A stretch of 64,000 bases of DNA from Phytoactinopolyspora alkaliphila (GTDB lineage Bacteria > Actinomycetota > Actinomycetes > Jiangellales > Jiangellaceae). A model generated the notes under the pieces. The model saw nothing but the letters and a program-made list of their open reading frames with translations. It had not been told where the DNA came from and did not search any database. The stretch lies in assembly GCF_010550695.1 (NCBI RefSeq), contig NZ_JAAGOB010000003.1, forward strand, positions 124,001 to 188,000, in the 5' to 3' direction. Shown piece by piece: positions 29,252-37,969 of the stretch. The number at the start of each line of letters is the position of its first letter. Position 1 is the stretch's first letter. The translations under genes were made by a program, and so were the position numbers.

Positions 29252-30732
29252 TGCGCCTTGCGGCCGTGGGCTTCGGCCACGAGGCGAACACGTTCGCGCC
29301 GGTCCCGGCCGGTCTCGACGCTTGGCAGGCGGCCCCGATCGTGGAAGGCGAGCAAATCCGCGAGGTGTACGCCGGCTCGGAGTCCATCCTGGCCGGGTTC
29401 TTCGCCTATGCCGCCGAGACACCCGGCGTGGAGCTGGTGCCGCTGCTGTTCGCCTGGCTCACGCCGTCCGGACCCAGCACCGAAGAGGCGTACGAGCATC
29501 TGACCGGCCGGATGCTCGACGCGCTGCGGCACGGCGGGCCGTGGGACGGCGTCCTGCTGCCGCAGCACGGAGCTGCCGTCGCGGCACACGTCCCGGACGC
29601 CGACGGGGAGTTCATCCGCCGGGTGCGCTCCGTGGTCGGACCGGACGTGCCGATCGGCGTCACCCTGGACATGCACGCCAACGTCTCCCGGCAGATGGTG
29701 GACCATGCCGACGTCGTCACCGTCTTCCAGACCAACCCCCATGTCGACGCGGCAGCGCAGGGGCTGGCGTGCGCACGCCTGCTCGGGCGGGCCGTCACCG
29801 CAGAGATCCGGCCGGTGATGGCTCTTGCCGCTCTGCCGCTGGCCATCAACATCCTGCGTCAGGGCACCGCCGACGAGCCCATGGCCTCGTTGCTGAAGGC
29901 GGCCCGCGCGCAGGAGCGCCGTCCGGGCGTGCTGTCGGTGAGCGTGGTCGAGGGATTCCCATATGCCGACGTGCCGGAGATGGGAGCGTCGGTCCTGGCG
30001 ATCACCGACGGTCAGCCGGCGCTCGCGAACGAGGTCGCCATGCATCTCGCGGACGCCGCGTGGGCGGTGCGTGAGCACTTCACCGGGGGAGCGCACAGCG
30101 TGGACGATGCGTTGCGCACGGCCGACACGGCACCGCGCGGCCCGGTGCTGTTGCTGGACATGGGCGACAACGTGGGCGGTGGCAGCCCCGGCGACTCGAC
30201 GCACCTGCTGCACGCCGCACGCCGCCTCGGTATCACCGGATTGATCGAGTCGATCTACGATCCGGAGGCAGCCCGGCAATGTGTGCATGCCGGCGCGGGC
30301 GGGCGGGTGGAGCTCCACGTCGGAGGCAAGGTGGACGACCGCCACGGCAGACCGTTCCCGGTGTCCGGCGAGGTGATCGCTGTTGCCGACGGCACCTTCG
30401 AGGATCCGTCGCCGACGCACGGCGGCTCCCGTTACTTCGATCTCGGTCTTTCCGCCGGTATCCGCACCGACGACGGCTTTCGGCTCGCGGTCCACTCTCG
30501 CGCGGCCGGAACCCGAAGCAGGGAGCAGTTCCGGATGGTCGGCATCGACCCGGCCGAGGCGAGAATCATCGCCGCGAAGGGGGTGCATTCGCCGCGAGCC
30601 GCGTTCGAGCCCATGTGCCCCGCACTGGTGTGGGCCGACACCCCGGGAGCCACCAGCGCGAATCTCGAGGCGCTCCACTACGGGAACCGCCGCCGGCCGA
30701 TGTTCCCGTTCGAGCCGGAGGCCACCTGGTGA
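29248..30732 (+). CDS. M81-family metallopeptidase (MlrC/microcystinase C-like)
   Basis: 494 aa. Family motifs: GFGHEANTFAP (metal His-Glu), LLPQHGAAV, GVTLDMHANVS (Asp, His) and MGDNVGGGSPGDSTHLL. The named member hydrolyses linearised microcystin, a peptide with D-amino acids and an unusual amino acid. Homologues in amino-acid or sugar operons have other substrates. Last gene of the island; GTG 29248 or ATG 29251. A short CCCGC/GCGGG hairpin follows before the convergent M56 gene. Confidence 0.87.
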   Translation: MMRLAAVGFGHEANTFAPVPAGLDAWQAAPIVEGEQIREVYAGSESILAGFFAYAAETPGVELVPLLFAWLTPSGPSTEEAYEHLTGRMLDALRHGGPWDGVLLPQHGAAVAAHVPDADGEFIRRVRSVVGPDVPIGVTLDMHANVSRQMVDHADVVTVFQTNPHVDAAAQGLACARLLGRAVTAEIRPVMALAALPLAINILRQGTADEPMASLLKAARAQERRPGVLSVSVVEGFPYADVPEMGASVLAITDGQPALANEVAMHLADAAWAVREHFTGGAHSVDDALRTADTAPRGPVLLLDMGDNVGGGSPGDSTHLLHAARRLGITGLIESIYDPEAARQCVHAGAGGRVELHVGGKVDDRHGRPFPVSGEVIAVADGTFEDPSPTHGGSRYFDLGLSAGIRTDDGFRLAVHSRAAGTRSREQFRMVGIDPAEARIIAAKGVHSPRAAFEPMCPALVWADTPGATSANLEALHYGNRRRPMFPFEPEATW

Positions 30733-30772
30733 CGCCCTGCGCCCGCGGACGTGCGGGTCCCGGGCCGGCCGT

Positions 30773-31681
30773 TCACACGTAGGCGCTCAGCTCCGCCAGC
30801 CACGGCGCCGCGACGGTCAGGGTGGGCACCGTGACGATGGCAGCGGCGCCGGCGTAGACGGCGGCCGCAAGGGAACGGTGGACCTCGTCGCCCGGGGCGG
30901 CCAGCCGCTGGATCCGGGCCAGTGGTGTCACGCTCCCCGAGCCCATGGCGCCCGCGGGAACCGGGGCGCCGGCCAGCCGGGCCAGAGCGCGTCCGAGCGG
31001 CAGCGCTCCGGTGCGCCGCCGGGCGGCGTCGTCGGCGAGCATCTCCACCAGCCCGGCCGCGGAATCCAGGGCTGCCCGGCTGCGGACCACACGCGGAAAC
31101 GCGTTGTGCAGGGCGGTGAACCCTTCCAGGACGAGGTCGTGGCGGGCCCGGCTGTGGGCGCGCTCGTGTTCGAGGACCGCGCGCAGTTCGTCGTCGCCGA
31201 GAGCTTCCAGGGCGGAAGAGGAGACCACCAGGCGGGACTGGAGGCCCGGCACACAGTACGCGAACGGCGACGGCGCCTCGAGAATGTGCGCGCCCGGGGC
31301 CCGGCGGTCGTCGCGGCCGAGGAGGTCCACCAGCTGGCGGTGGCGCCGGCGGCGGGCCCGAAGGCTTACTCCGAGCGTGTGCGCGGACCACAACAGCCGG
31401 GCCAGCACGAGCACGGTGAAGGCGAACGCGAGACCGTGCAGGATCAGCATGCCGGTTCCGGGCCGCTCATTGAGCACGGCCAGGGTACCCACCGACAGTC
31501 CGGCGCCGAGCGCGGAGAGTAGAGCTGCCAGCGCGAGCGCCTGCCACAGGACCAGCGCGGCTCGGGGCACCCGGCTCGGCCACGCCGAGCGGGCCAACCA
31601 GGCGGGCGCGGGGCCGGCGAGGACCAGAGCCAGCGCGGTCAGGATCAGCGGAGTGGCGGCGCCCGACCCGAAGCCGATCAC
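30773..31681 (-). CDS. M56-family (BlaR1-like) membrane metalloprotease
   Basis: 302-aa integral membrane protein, N-terminal and C-terminal TM helices around a cytoplasmic zinc domain. LEHERAHSRARHD holds the HExxH-type site (HERAH). It lacks the extracellular penicillin-sensor domain of BlaR1, so the signal is unknown. GTG start overlaps the blaI-like stop (GTGA). In such pairs the protease inactivates the repressor when a stimulus arrives. Confidence 0.88.
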   Translation of the reverse strand: MIGFGSGAATPLILTALALVLAGPAPAWLARSAWPSRVPRAALVLWQALALAALLSALGAGLSVGTLAVLNERPGTGMLILHGLAFAFTVLVLARLLWSAHTLGVSLRARRRRHRQLVDLLGRDDRRAPGAHILEAPSPFAYCVPGLQSRLVVSSSALEALGDDELRAVLEHERAHSRARHDLVLEGFTALHNAFPRVVRSRAALDSAAGLVEMLADDAARRRTGALPLGRALARLAGAPVPAGAMGSGSVTPLARIQRLAAPGDEVHRSLAAAVYAGAAAIVTVPTLTVAAPWLAELSAYV

Positions 31682-32070
31682 GACGACGTCTCGCGGCGTG
31701 CGATCTCCGCGAGCGCGGCGCGCAGGGCGGCGGCGTCGTCGGCGGAGGCGGTGTCGATGAAGCGGACCAGCGCGGAGGCGCGATCGGCGCCGTCCACCGT
31801 ACCGAGGGCCTCGTGCATGAGCTCGGCGGTGAGCTCGTCACGAGTGAACGCCGGCCGGTAGAGGTAGGCGCGGCCGTCCCGCAGCTGCTGTACCGAGCCC
31901 TTCTTGGCGAGCCGGTCGAGGACTGTCATGACCGTCGTGTAAGCGATCTCACGGGTGGAGCTGAGCGCCTCGTGCACCTGGCGGACGGTGGCGGCGTCGT
32001 CACGGGACCACAGGTACTCCATCGCCGCGCGTTCGAGTTCACCCAGCTGGGTGCGTCGTCCTTGAGCCAC
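31678..32070 (-). CDS. BlaI/MecI/CopY-family repressor
   Basis: 130 aa. wHTH LGELERAAMEYLWSRDDAATVRQVHEAL, then YTTVMTVLDRLAKKGSVQQL as recognition part, and a C-terminal dimerisation region. The start is GTG 32070, with a perfect TATACT -10 box six bases upstream and no Shine-Dalgarno, so the mRNA is probably leaderless. Divergent from cydA with operator-like repeats between. Probably represses itself, the protease gene and cydAB. Confidence 0.9.
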   Translation of the reverse strand: MAQGRRTQLGELERAAMEYLWSRDDAATVRQVHEALSSTREIAYTTVMTVLDRLAKKGSVQQLRDGRAYLYRPAFTRDELTAELMHEALGTVDGADRASALVRFIDTASADDAAALRAALAEIARRETSS

Positions 32071-32076
32071 CTGGCC

Positions 32077-32082
32077 AGTATA
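32077..32082 (-). promoter_or_regulatory. -10 element of the blaI-like gene
   Basis: TATACT on the minus strand, six bases ahead of the GTG start. The -35 position falls in the palindrome at 32096-32114, so repressor binding would block RNA polymerase. Confidence 0.65.
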
Positions 32083-32095
32083 CCTACCGCACGTA

Positions 32096-32155
32096 GTACG
32101 ACGGCGCGTCGTACAAATCTACGACGCGATGTAGTATCTACGACGTAGCGTAGTA
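32096..32155. promoter_or_regulatory. Triple operator array between blaI-like gene and cydA
   Basis: Three adjacent symmetric boxes: GTACGACG-GCG-CGTCGTAC (perfect, 32096-32114), ATCTACGACGCGATGTAGT (32117-32135) and ATCTACGACGTAGCGTAGTA (32136-32155). The last two are direct repeats with 19-bp period and contain TAC...GTA symmetry like BlaI/CopY operators. They cover the blaI -35 area and a possible cydA -10 (TAGTAT at 32133). Confidence 0.7.
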
Positions 32156-32212
32156 AGAGTGCGCTGATGCTGGCCTTGGCCAGGCGCGACAACGTTCGGA
32201 AGGGACCGGCCC

Positions 32213-33688
32213 GTGGATGTGCTCGACCTCGCGCGGTGGCAATTCGGGATCACGACGGTGGTGCACTTCTTCTTCGTGCCGTTCACCATCTCCATGGCGT
32301 TCCTCGTCGCCATCATGCAGACGGCATGGATGCGAACCCAGAACGAGCGGTGGCTGCGGCTCACCAAGTTCTTCGGCAAGCTGCTCCTGGTCAACCTGGC
32401 TGTGGGGGTCGTCACCGGGCTGGTTCAGGAGTTCCAGTTCGGGCTGAACTGGAGTGACTTCAGCCGGTTCGTGGGTGACATTTTCGGCGCGCCGCTGGCG
32501 ATGGAGGCGCTGCTGGCCTTCTATCTGGAATCCGTCTTCGTGGGGGTGTGGATCTTCGGCTGGGGCCGGATACCGCCCAAGATCCATCTCGCCACCATCT
32601 GGGTGACGGCGTGCGCCACGCTGCTGTCCGCGTACTTCATCCTGGCAGCCAACTCGTTCATGCAGAACCCGGTGGGATACCGGATCAACGAGGAGGCCGG
32701 CCGGGCCGAGCTCACCGACATCTGGGCTGTGCTCACCAACAAGGTGACCCTCATCACCTTCCCGCACACCCTGTTCGCGGCCTTCATGGTCGGCGGGGCG
32801 GTCGTCGCGGCGGTCGCGATGTTGCACCTGGTGAAGGGCCGGCGCGACCCGGTGACGGCCGCGCCTGAGGCTGCGAGCGATGCCGGTGCCTTCCGCTCCG
32901 CGCTGCGCATCGGTGCTGTCGCCGTGCTGATCGGCGGCGTCGGCACGGCCATCACCGGTGACCTGCAGGGAAAGGTCATGACCGAGGTGCAGCCGATGAA
33001 GATGGCGGCTGCCGAGGCCCTCTACGAGACCGAGCAGCCGGCTCCGTTCTCACTGTTCACCGTCGGCACGTTGGACGGCAGCAGGGCACTGTACTCGATC
33101 GAGATCCCGCAGCTGCTGTCCTTTCTCTCCACCGGCTCGTTCGAAGGGGAGGTGCGAGGGATCAACGACATTCAGGAGGAGTACGAGGAGCTCTACGGGC
33201 CGGGCGACTACGCGCCGAACATCCCGGTCACCTACTGGACGTTCCGCTTCATGGTCGGATGCGGTGGTCTGGCGGCCGCGATCGCCGCGTGGATGCTGTG
33301 GACCACCAGGCGAGGCAGCGTGCCGGGGTCGGTGTGGATGCTGCGAGCCGCGGCCGTCCTGCCGTTCCTGCCGCTGGCGGCGAACTCGTTCGGGTGGATC
33401 TTCACCGAGATGGGCCGGCAACCGTGGCTGGTGTTCGGTTTGATGCCCACCGCGTCGGGGATCACGCCGGGATCCACGGCCGGGAGCGTGTTCGCGACGT
33501 TGTCCGCCTTCACCGTGCTGTACGCCGGGCTGACCTGGCTGTGGATCTGGCTTCTGGTCAAGCATGCGCGACCGGGGCTGCCCGACGTGAGCGCCGAGGC
33601 GGACTGGGGTCGTCGTCGTTCCCGGGACGTCGCGGGGACCGGCCGCGACGATGACGACGCCGACCGCCCCCTGATGTTCGCCTACTGA
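32213..33688 (+). CDS. cydA: Cytochrome bd ubiquinol/menaquinol oxidase subunit I
   Basis: 491 aa, nine TM helices expected. Heme ligands are visible: His18 (TTVVHFFFVP), the His of FPHTLFAAFM (heme b595/b558 region) and Met of TEMGRQPW (heme b558). LEAxL-type GAPLAMEALLAFYLES holds the conserved Glu. The Q loop is short, as in non-proteobacterial enzymes. It reduces O2 at low oxygen in the membrane. GTG 32213 with GGAAGGGA upstream. A palindromic repeat lies between it and cydB. Confidence 0.96.
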   Translation: MDVLDLARWQFGITTVVHFFFVPFTISMAFLVAIMQTAWMRTQNERWLRLTKFFGKLLLVNLAVGVVTGLVQEFQFGLNWSDFSRFVGDIFGAPLAMEALLAFYLESVFVGVWIFGWGRIPPKIHLATIWVTACATLLSAYFILAANSFMQNPVGYRINEEAGRAELTDIWAVLTNKVTLITFPHTLFAAFMVGGAVVAAVAMLHLVKGRRDPVTAAPEAASDAGAFRSALRIGAVAVLIGGVGTAITGDLQGKVMTEVQPMKMAAAEALYETEQPAPFSLFTVGTLDGSRALYSIEIPQLLSFLSTGSFEGEVRGINDIQEEYEELYGPGDYAPNIPVTYWTFRFMVGCGGLAAAIAAWMLWTTRRGSVPGSVWMLRAAAVLPFLPLAANSFGWIFTEMGRQPWLVFGLMPTASGITPGSTAGSVFATLSAFTVLYAGLTWLWIWLLVKHARPGLPDVSAEADWGRRRSRDVAGTGRDDDDADRPLMFAY

Positions 33689-33694
33689 AACTTC

Positions 33695-33773
33695 CCCAAC
33701 CCCTGGCATGGGTTAAGGCTCCACAAAGCGGACAAATCGGGCACGATAGCGACCTTAACCCATGCCAGGGGGC
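33695..33773. repeat. Palindromic repeat element, copy 2 (between cydA and cydB)
   Basis: Perfect 19-bp inverted repeat CCCCTGGCATGGGTTAAGG (33700-33718 and 33753-33771). The core GGCTCCACA and ATAGCGACCTTAACC match copy 1. It starts 7 bp after the cydA stop and ends about 22 bp before the cydB start, so it lies inside the expected operon. Confidence 0.88.
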
Positions 33774-33795
33774 GAGATGATTGGAACGGTGTCAT

Positions 33796-34797
33796 ATGGA
33801 TCTGGCGACGCTGTGGTTCGCCCTCGTGGCGGTGCTCTGGGTCGGCTACCTGGCTTTGGAGGGCTTCGACTTCGGGGTCGGCATGCTGACCCGGGGCTTC
33901 GCGCGGGACGACCGGGAACGACGTGTTCTGATCAACACCATCGGACCCGTCTGGGACGGCAACGAGGTGTGGATGATCACCGCGGTCGGGGCCACATTCG
34001 CGGCGTTCCCCGAGTGGTACGCGACGGCGTGGTCCGCCTACTACCTGCCGCTGGTCGTGGTCCTGATCGCGTTGATCCTGCGCGGCCTGGCGTTCGAGTA
34101 CCGGGCCAAGAACGACACCGAGCGGTGGCGTCGCTGGTGGGACCGGGCGATCTTCTGGGGGTCGGCGGCGCCGGCGTTTCTCTGGGGCGTGCTCCTGGCC
34201 GGATTCGCGCAGGGCCTCCCGCTCGACGCGCGGCACGACTTCGTCGGTGGCATGGCGGACATCTTCACGCCGTACACGATGCTCGGCGGCGTCGTGACGC
34301 TCCTGCTCTCGCTTCTCCACGGCGCGCACTACGTCGCGCTCAAGACCGTCGGGGAGATACGTGCCCGGGCGCGTGAGCTCGCGGGACGCGTGGGTGCGCT
34401 CGCCGCGGTGGCCGTCGCCGGCTTCGTCCTGTGGACCGTCGGCACCGCAGCGGGAATGTCGCCGTGGATCGGCTGGGTGGGCGGCATCGCCGCGGTCACC
34501 CTGGTGGGCGCCGCCCGCAGGCTGACCGGGCGCGGCCGGGAAGGCTGGGCGTTCATCGCGACCTTCGGCGCGATCGCGTTCGTCGGGGTGACGCTGTTCG
34601 GCACCCTGTATCCAGAAGTCCTCCCGTCGACGCTCGACGCGGCCGACAGCCTGACGGTGCACAACGCGTCGTCGACCGACTACACCCTGACCGTCATGAC
34701 CTGGGTGGCGGTGCCGTTCATTCCTGTCGTGCTCGCCTACCAGAGCTGGGTCTACTGGATGTTCCGCAGCCGGATCGGCGTCCAGCACATCCCGTGA
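33796..34797 (+). CDS. cydB: Cytochrome bd oxidase subunit II
   Basis: 333 aa, multi-spanning. N-terminal LWFALVAVLWVGYLALEGFDFGVGML, GPVWDGNEVWMITA and RGLAFEYRAK are family signatures. ATG 33796 has GGAACGG about 7 bp upstream; a TTG further up is unlikely. cydCD assembly transporter genes are not adjacent, so they must be elsewhere if present. Confidence 0.95.
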   Translation: MDLATLWFALVAVLWVGYLALEGFDFGVGMLTRGFARDDRERRVLINTIGPVWDGNEVWMITAVGATFAAFPEWYATAWSAYYLPLVVVLIALILRGLAFEYRAKNDTERWRRWWDRAIFWGSAAPAFLWGVLLAGFAQGLPLDARHDFVGGMADIFTPYTMLGGVVTLLLSLLHGAHYVALKTVGEIRARARELAGRVGALAAVAVAGFVLWTVGTAAGMSPWIGWVGGIAAVTLVGAARRLTGRGREGWAFIATFGAIAFVGVTLFGTLYPEVLPSTLDAADSLTVHNASSTDYTLTVMTWVAVPFIPVVLAYQSWVYWMFRSRIGVQHIP

Positions 34798-34836
34798 TCA
34801 TGGGCGGCGTTCGGGACGGATTCAGCGGTGGCCTCG

Positions 34837-34892
34837 GCGGCGGGTTCAGCGGCAGGTGTGGGGAGTCAGCGGCGGGTTCAGCGGCGGGTTCA
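34837..34892. repeat. 12-bp GCGGCGGGTTCA repeats
   Basis: Three exact units at 34837, 34869 and 34881 with degenerate intervening copies, between cydB and the convergent cupin gene. The last unit supplies the cupin stop codon on the minus strand. Confidence 0.6.
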
Positions 34893-35333
34893 GAGCAGCC
34901 GGAAATCGGAGAAGTCGAAGCCGGGCGACACCACGCAGGACACGAGGACCTCCGCGTCCGTGGCCGGTTGCGCGGCCTGCCACACACCGGGAGGAATGAC
35001 CACCTGCGGCGACTCGCCGGCCGAGATGCGCCGGCCGAGGGTGACCGTCTCGGGCTGGAGTGCGGGCGCGTCGCCACGACCGCCAAGCTTGAGCTGCAGC
35101 GGCCCTCCGCTGTGCCACAGCCAGATCTCGGCGGACTTCACGACGTGCCACCGCGACTCCTCGCCCGGCGCGAGCAGGAAGTAGATGCAGGTGGCACTGG
35201 CACGCTCGCCGTCGTAGCCGGCCGGCCAGAACGTCACGTCGGAGCGCCAGGTCTCGCGGAACCAGCCGCCTTCGGGATGGGGCTGCAGGTCGAGGGCTTC
35301 TGCGGTCGGTGGTCGGGTCGGGCCGTCGGACAT
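34890..35333 (-). CDS. DUF985/Cupin_5 family protein
   Basis: 147 aa. LQPHPEGGWFRETWRS, SATCIYFLLAPGEESRWHVVKSAEIWLWHSG and VIPPGVWQAA match the DUF985 cupin. His residues of the beta-barrel could hold a metal. Function unknown, likely small-molecule binding or epimerase-like. Single gene convergent with cydB and divergent from metG. Confidence 0.9.
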   Translation of the reverse strand: MSDGPTRPPTAEALDLQPHPEGGWFRETWRSDVTFWPAGYDGERASATCIYFLLAPGEESRWHVVKSAEIWLWHSGGPLQLKLGGRGDAPALQPETVTLGRRISAGESPQVVIPPGVWQAAQPATDAEVLVSCVVSPGFDFSDFRLL

Positions 35334-35421
35334 GATCGTTACCCTAGACCCGCCGATCGGTGCTTGTCAGGCACTCCGGCCGGCATGTCTCGCCCGGGTG
35401 AGACGGGCGGCGGCCAAGGAC

Positions 35422-35427
35422 TACGAT
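35422..35427 (+). promoter_or_regulatory. -10 element of metG, leaderless
   Basis: TACGAT seven bases ahead of the metG ATG at 35435; no Shine-Dalgarno in the gap. Indicates a leaderless transcript. Confidence 0.5.
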
Positions 35428-35434
35428 CGATGCC

Positions 35435-37015
35435 ATGCCCGACGCTGCCGACTCGACGTTCTACGTCACCACGCCGATCTACTACGTCAACGACGCTCCC
35501 CACATCGGGCATGCGTACACGACGGTGGTCACCGACTTCATCGCCCGCTGGCACCGGCAGCGCCAGGAGGATGTGTGGTTCCTCACCGGCACCGACGAGC
35601 ACGGGCAAAAGGTCCTGCGGACCGCCGAGGCGAACAAGACAGACGCCCGGACCTGGGCGGACCGCCTGGTCGAGAACGCGTGGAAGCCGGTGCTGGAGAC
35701 CATCGACGCCTCCAACGACGACTTCATCCGGACCACGGAAGACCGCCACGTCGAACGGGTGAAGGAGTTCATCCAGGGCCTGTACGACGCCGGTGAGATC
35801 TTCGAGGGCTCGTACGAGGGCGCCTACTGCGTGGCCTGTGAGGAGTACAAGCAGCCGGGAGACCTTATCGAGGGGACCGGTGAGTTCGCCGGTCAGCAGC
35901 TGTGCCCCATTCACGGCCGGCCGGTGGAGATCCTGGCGGAGAAGAACTACTTCTTCCGGATGTCCCAGTACACCGACAAGCTGCTGGAGTTCTACGAGCG
36001 GAACCCGGACTTCGTGCAGCCGGAGAGCGCCCGCAACGAGGTGGTCAGCTTCGTCAAGCAGGGACTGCAGGACCTGTCGATCTCCCGGTCCACGTTCGAC
36101 TGGGGCGTCACCGTGCCGTGGGACGAGTCCCACGTCATCTACGTCTGGATCGACGCCCTGCTCAACTACGCCACGGCGGTGGGTTACGGAGCGGACGACG
36201 AGAAGTTCCGTCGCACGTGGCCCGCCGACATCCACTTCGTCGGCAAGGACATCCTCCGCTTCCATGCGGTGATCTGGCCTGCGATGCTGATGGCGGCCGG
36301 AGTGCCGCTGCCCCGCAAGGTGTTCGCCCACGGCTGGCTGCTCGTGGGCGGAGAGAAGATGAGCAAGTCCAAGCTCACCGGGATCGCGCCCGCCGAGATC
36401 ACCGACACGTTCGGCTCGGACGCCTTCCGCTACTACTTCCTGCGCGCCATCGCGTTCGGCAGCGACGGCTCGTTCTCCTGGGAGGACATCGCCGCTCGCT
36501 ACCAGGCGGAGCTGGCCAACGGCTTCGGGAATCTCGCGTCCCGGGTCGCGGCCATGGTGAACAAGTACTTCGACGGCTCGTTGCCCGCGCCGGCCGCGTC
36601 CACCGAGGCGGAGGAGGCCCTCGCCGCTGTCGCCGAGCGGGCGGTCGCCGAGGCCGACGCCGCCGTGGAGCGAGTGGCTCCGCACGACGCGCTCGCCGCC
36701 GTCTGGTCCCTGGTCGAGGCGGCGAACGGGTACATCACCGAGCAGCAGCCGTGGGCGGTCGCCAAGGACGAATCCCAGCGCGAGCGGCTGGCCACCATCC
36801 TGTACTCCTCAGCGGAGGCGCTCCGGGTGCTGGCGGTGCTGCTGAACGCCGCGATGCCGAAGGCCTGCGCCCGGTTGTGGGAGTCTCTGGGGGCCGCGGA
36901 GGCGCTGGGCGCGTTGGCGGAGCAGCCGCTGGCCGACGCGGGACGCTGGGGTCAGCTGGTTCCCGGTGCGCCGGTCACCAAGGGTGACGCGCTGTTCCCG
37001 CGGCTCGACGCATGA
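35435..37015 (+). CDS. metG: Methionyl-tRNA synthetase
   Basis: 526 aa. HIGH motif in PHIGHAYTTV; zinc knuckle CVACEEYK...LCPIHGRP; KMSKS in GEKMSKSKLTG; anticodon-binding C-terminal helices. It lacks the C-terminal tRNA-binding domain found in longer enzymes, like the actinobacterial short form. Starts with a -10-like box seven bases upstream. Its stop codon lies in a palindromic element. Confidence 0.97.
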   Translation: MPDAADSTFYVTTPIYYVNDAPHIGHAYTTVVTDFIARWHRQRQEDVWFLTGTDEHGQKVLRTAEANKTDARTWADRLVENAWKPVLETIDASNDDFIRTTEDRHVERVKEFIQGLYDAGEIFEGSYEGAYCVACEEYKQPGDLIEGTGEFAGQQLCPIHGRPVEILAEKNYFFRMSQYTDKLLEFYERNPDFVQPESARNEVVSFVKQGLQDLSISRSTFDWGVTVPWDESHVIYVWIDALLNYATAVGYGADDEKFRRTWPADIHFVGKDILRFHAVIWPAMLMAAGVPLPRKVFAHGWLLVGGEKMSKSKLTGIAPAEITDTFGSDAFRYYFLRAIAFGSDGSFSWEDIAARYQAELANGFGNLASRVAAMVNKYFDGSLPAPAASTEAEEALAAVAERAVAEADAAVERVAPHDALAAVWSLVEAANGYITEQQPWAVAKDESQRERLATILYSSAEALRVLAVLLNAAMPKACARLWESLGAAEALGALAEQPLADAGRWGQLVPGAPVTKGDALFPRLDA

Positions 37016-37063
37016 TCATCGGCTCTTGACTACCGCACGAGGTGGTCACGAGCCAATGATCAT
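37012..37063. terminator. Palindrome overlapping the metG stop
   Basis: Arms of 19 bp with two mismatches (ATGATCATCGGCTCTTGAC and its counterpart), 14-nt loop. The stop codon TGA is inside the left arm. Probable terminator; a similar arm type is at the folD end. Confidence 0.65.
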
Positions 37064-37084
37064 GGAGGACGGACGGAGGTATCG

Positions 37085-37969
37085 ATGAGCCGCATTCAGC
37101 GCACCGCCACGGGCGAGGACGGCCGGCGGCGGGACCGCACCCGCCCGCCGCTGCCTGAGCCGCTGCCGTCGCCGGTCACGGACGCCCATTGCCACATGGA
37201 CATCGCCGATGACGAGGACGGGGATGCCTTCGCGGCCGACGACGCGCTGGCGGCCGCGGCCAAGGTGGGTGTCTCCCGGGTCGTTCAGGTCGGTGTGGAC
37301 CTGCCGAGTTCCGCGTGGGCGGTACAGGCAGCCGAGCGGAACCCGAACGTGGTCGCCACCGTCGCGCTGCATCCCAACGAGGCACCGCGGCTGGCCACGG
37401 CGGGCATGCTCGATGACGCGCTGGCCGAGATCGACCGCCTGGCGGGCTCGAGTGATCGGGTCCGCGGGGTGGGCGAGACCGGCCTGGACCGCTTCCGCAC
37501 GGGGCCTGAGGGTTTCGCTGCCCAGGAAGAGTCGTTCCGAGCCCACATCGAGATCGCGCACCGGCGCGGGCTCGCGCTCATGATCCACGACCGGGATGCG
37601 CACGCGGACATCCTGCGCGTGCTCGACGACGCTCCGACCCCCGAGCGGGTGGTGTTCCACTGCTTCTCCGGCGATGCCGAGATGGCGCGGCACTGCGCGG
37701 AGCGCGGCTGGTTTATGTCCTTCGCGGGGCCGGTGACGTTCAAGAACGCGGAATCTTTACGTTCGGCGCTGCGGATCACCCCGTTGGACCGGATCCTGGT
37801 GGAGACCGACGCGCCGTTCCTCACACCCCACCCGTACCGCGGGCGGCCGAACGCGTCCTATCTGATTCCGCTGACGGTTCGGACCATTGCGGAGGTACTC
37901 GGCGAAGAACTGAGCCGTGTCTGCGAGTCCATCCAAGAGAACACTGATCAGGCATTCGGTTCGTGGTGA
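37085..37969 (+). CDS. tatD: TatD-family metal-dependent hydrolase
   Basis: 294 aa. DAHCHMD (HxH), GVGETGLD (Glu), MIHDRDAH (His), VFHCFSGD (His) and VETDAPFLTPHP (Asp) complete the TatD site. The family has 3'-5' DNase/RNase activity. An N-terminal Arg/Pro extension of about 30 aa is specific. Usual neighbour of metG and rpf-ksgA in actinobacteria. Confidence 0.94.
   Translation: MSRIQRTATGEDGRRRDRTRPPLPEPLPSPVTDAHCHMDIADDEDGDAFAADDALAAAAKVGVSRVVQVGVDLPSSAWAVQAAERNPNVVATVALHPNEAPRLATAGMLDDALAEIDRLAGSSDRVRGVGETGLDRFRTGPEGFAAQEESFRAHIEIAHRRGLALMIHDRDAHADILRVLDDAPTPERVVFHCFSGDAEMARHCAERGWFMSFAGPVTFKNAESLRSALRITPLDRILVETDAPFLTPHPYRGRPNASYLIPLTVRTIAEVLGEELSRVCESIQENTDQAFGSW

Noticed and set aside
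30382-31760. Long plus-strand frames opposite the M56 gene
   Set aside because: They are shadows: the minus strand encodes a clear M56 protease with HERAH and the GTGA overlap with the BlaI gene.
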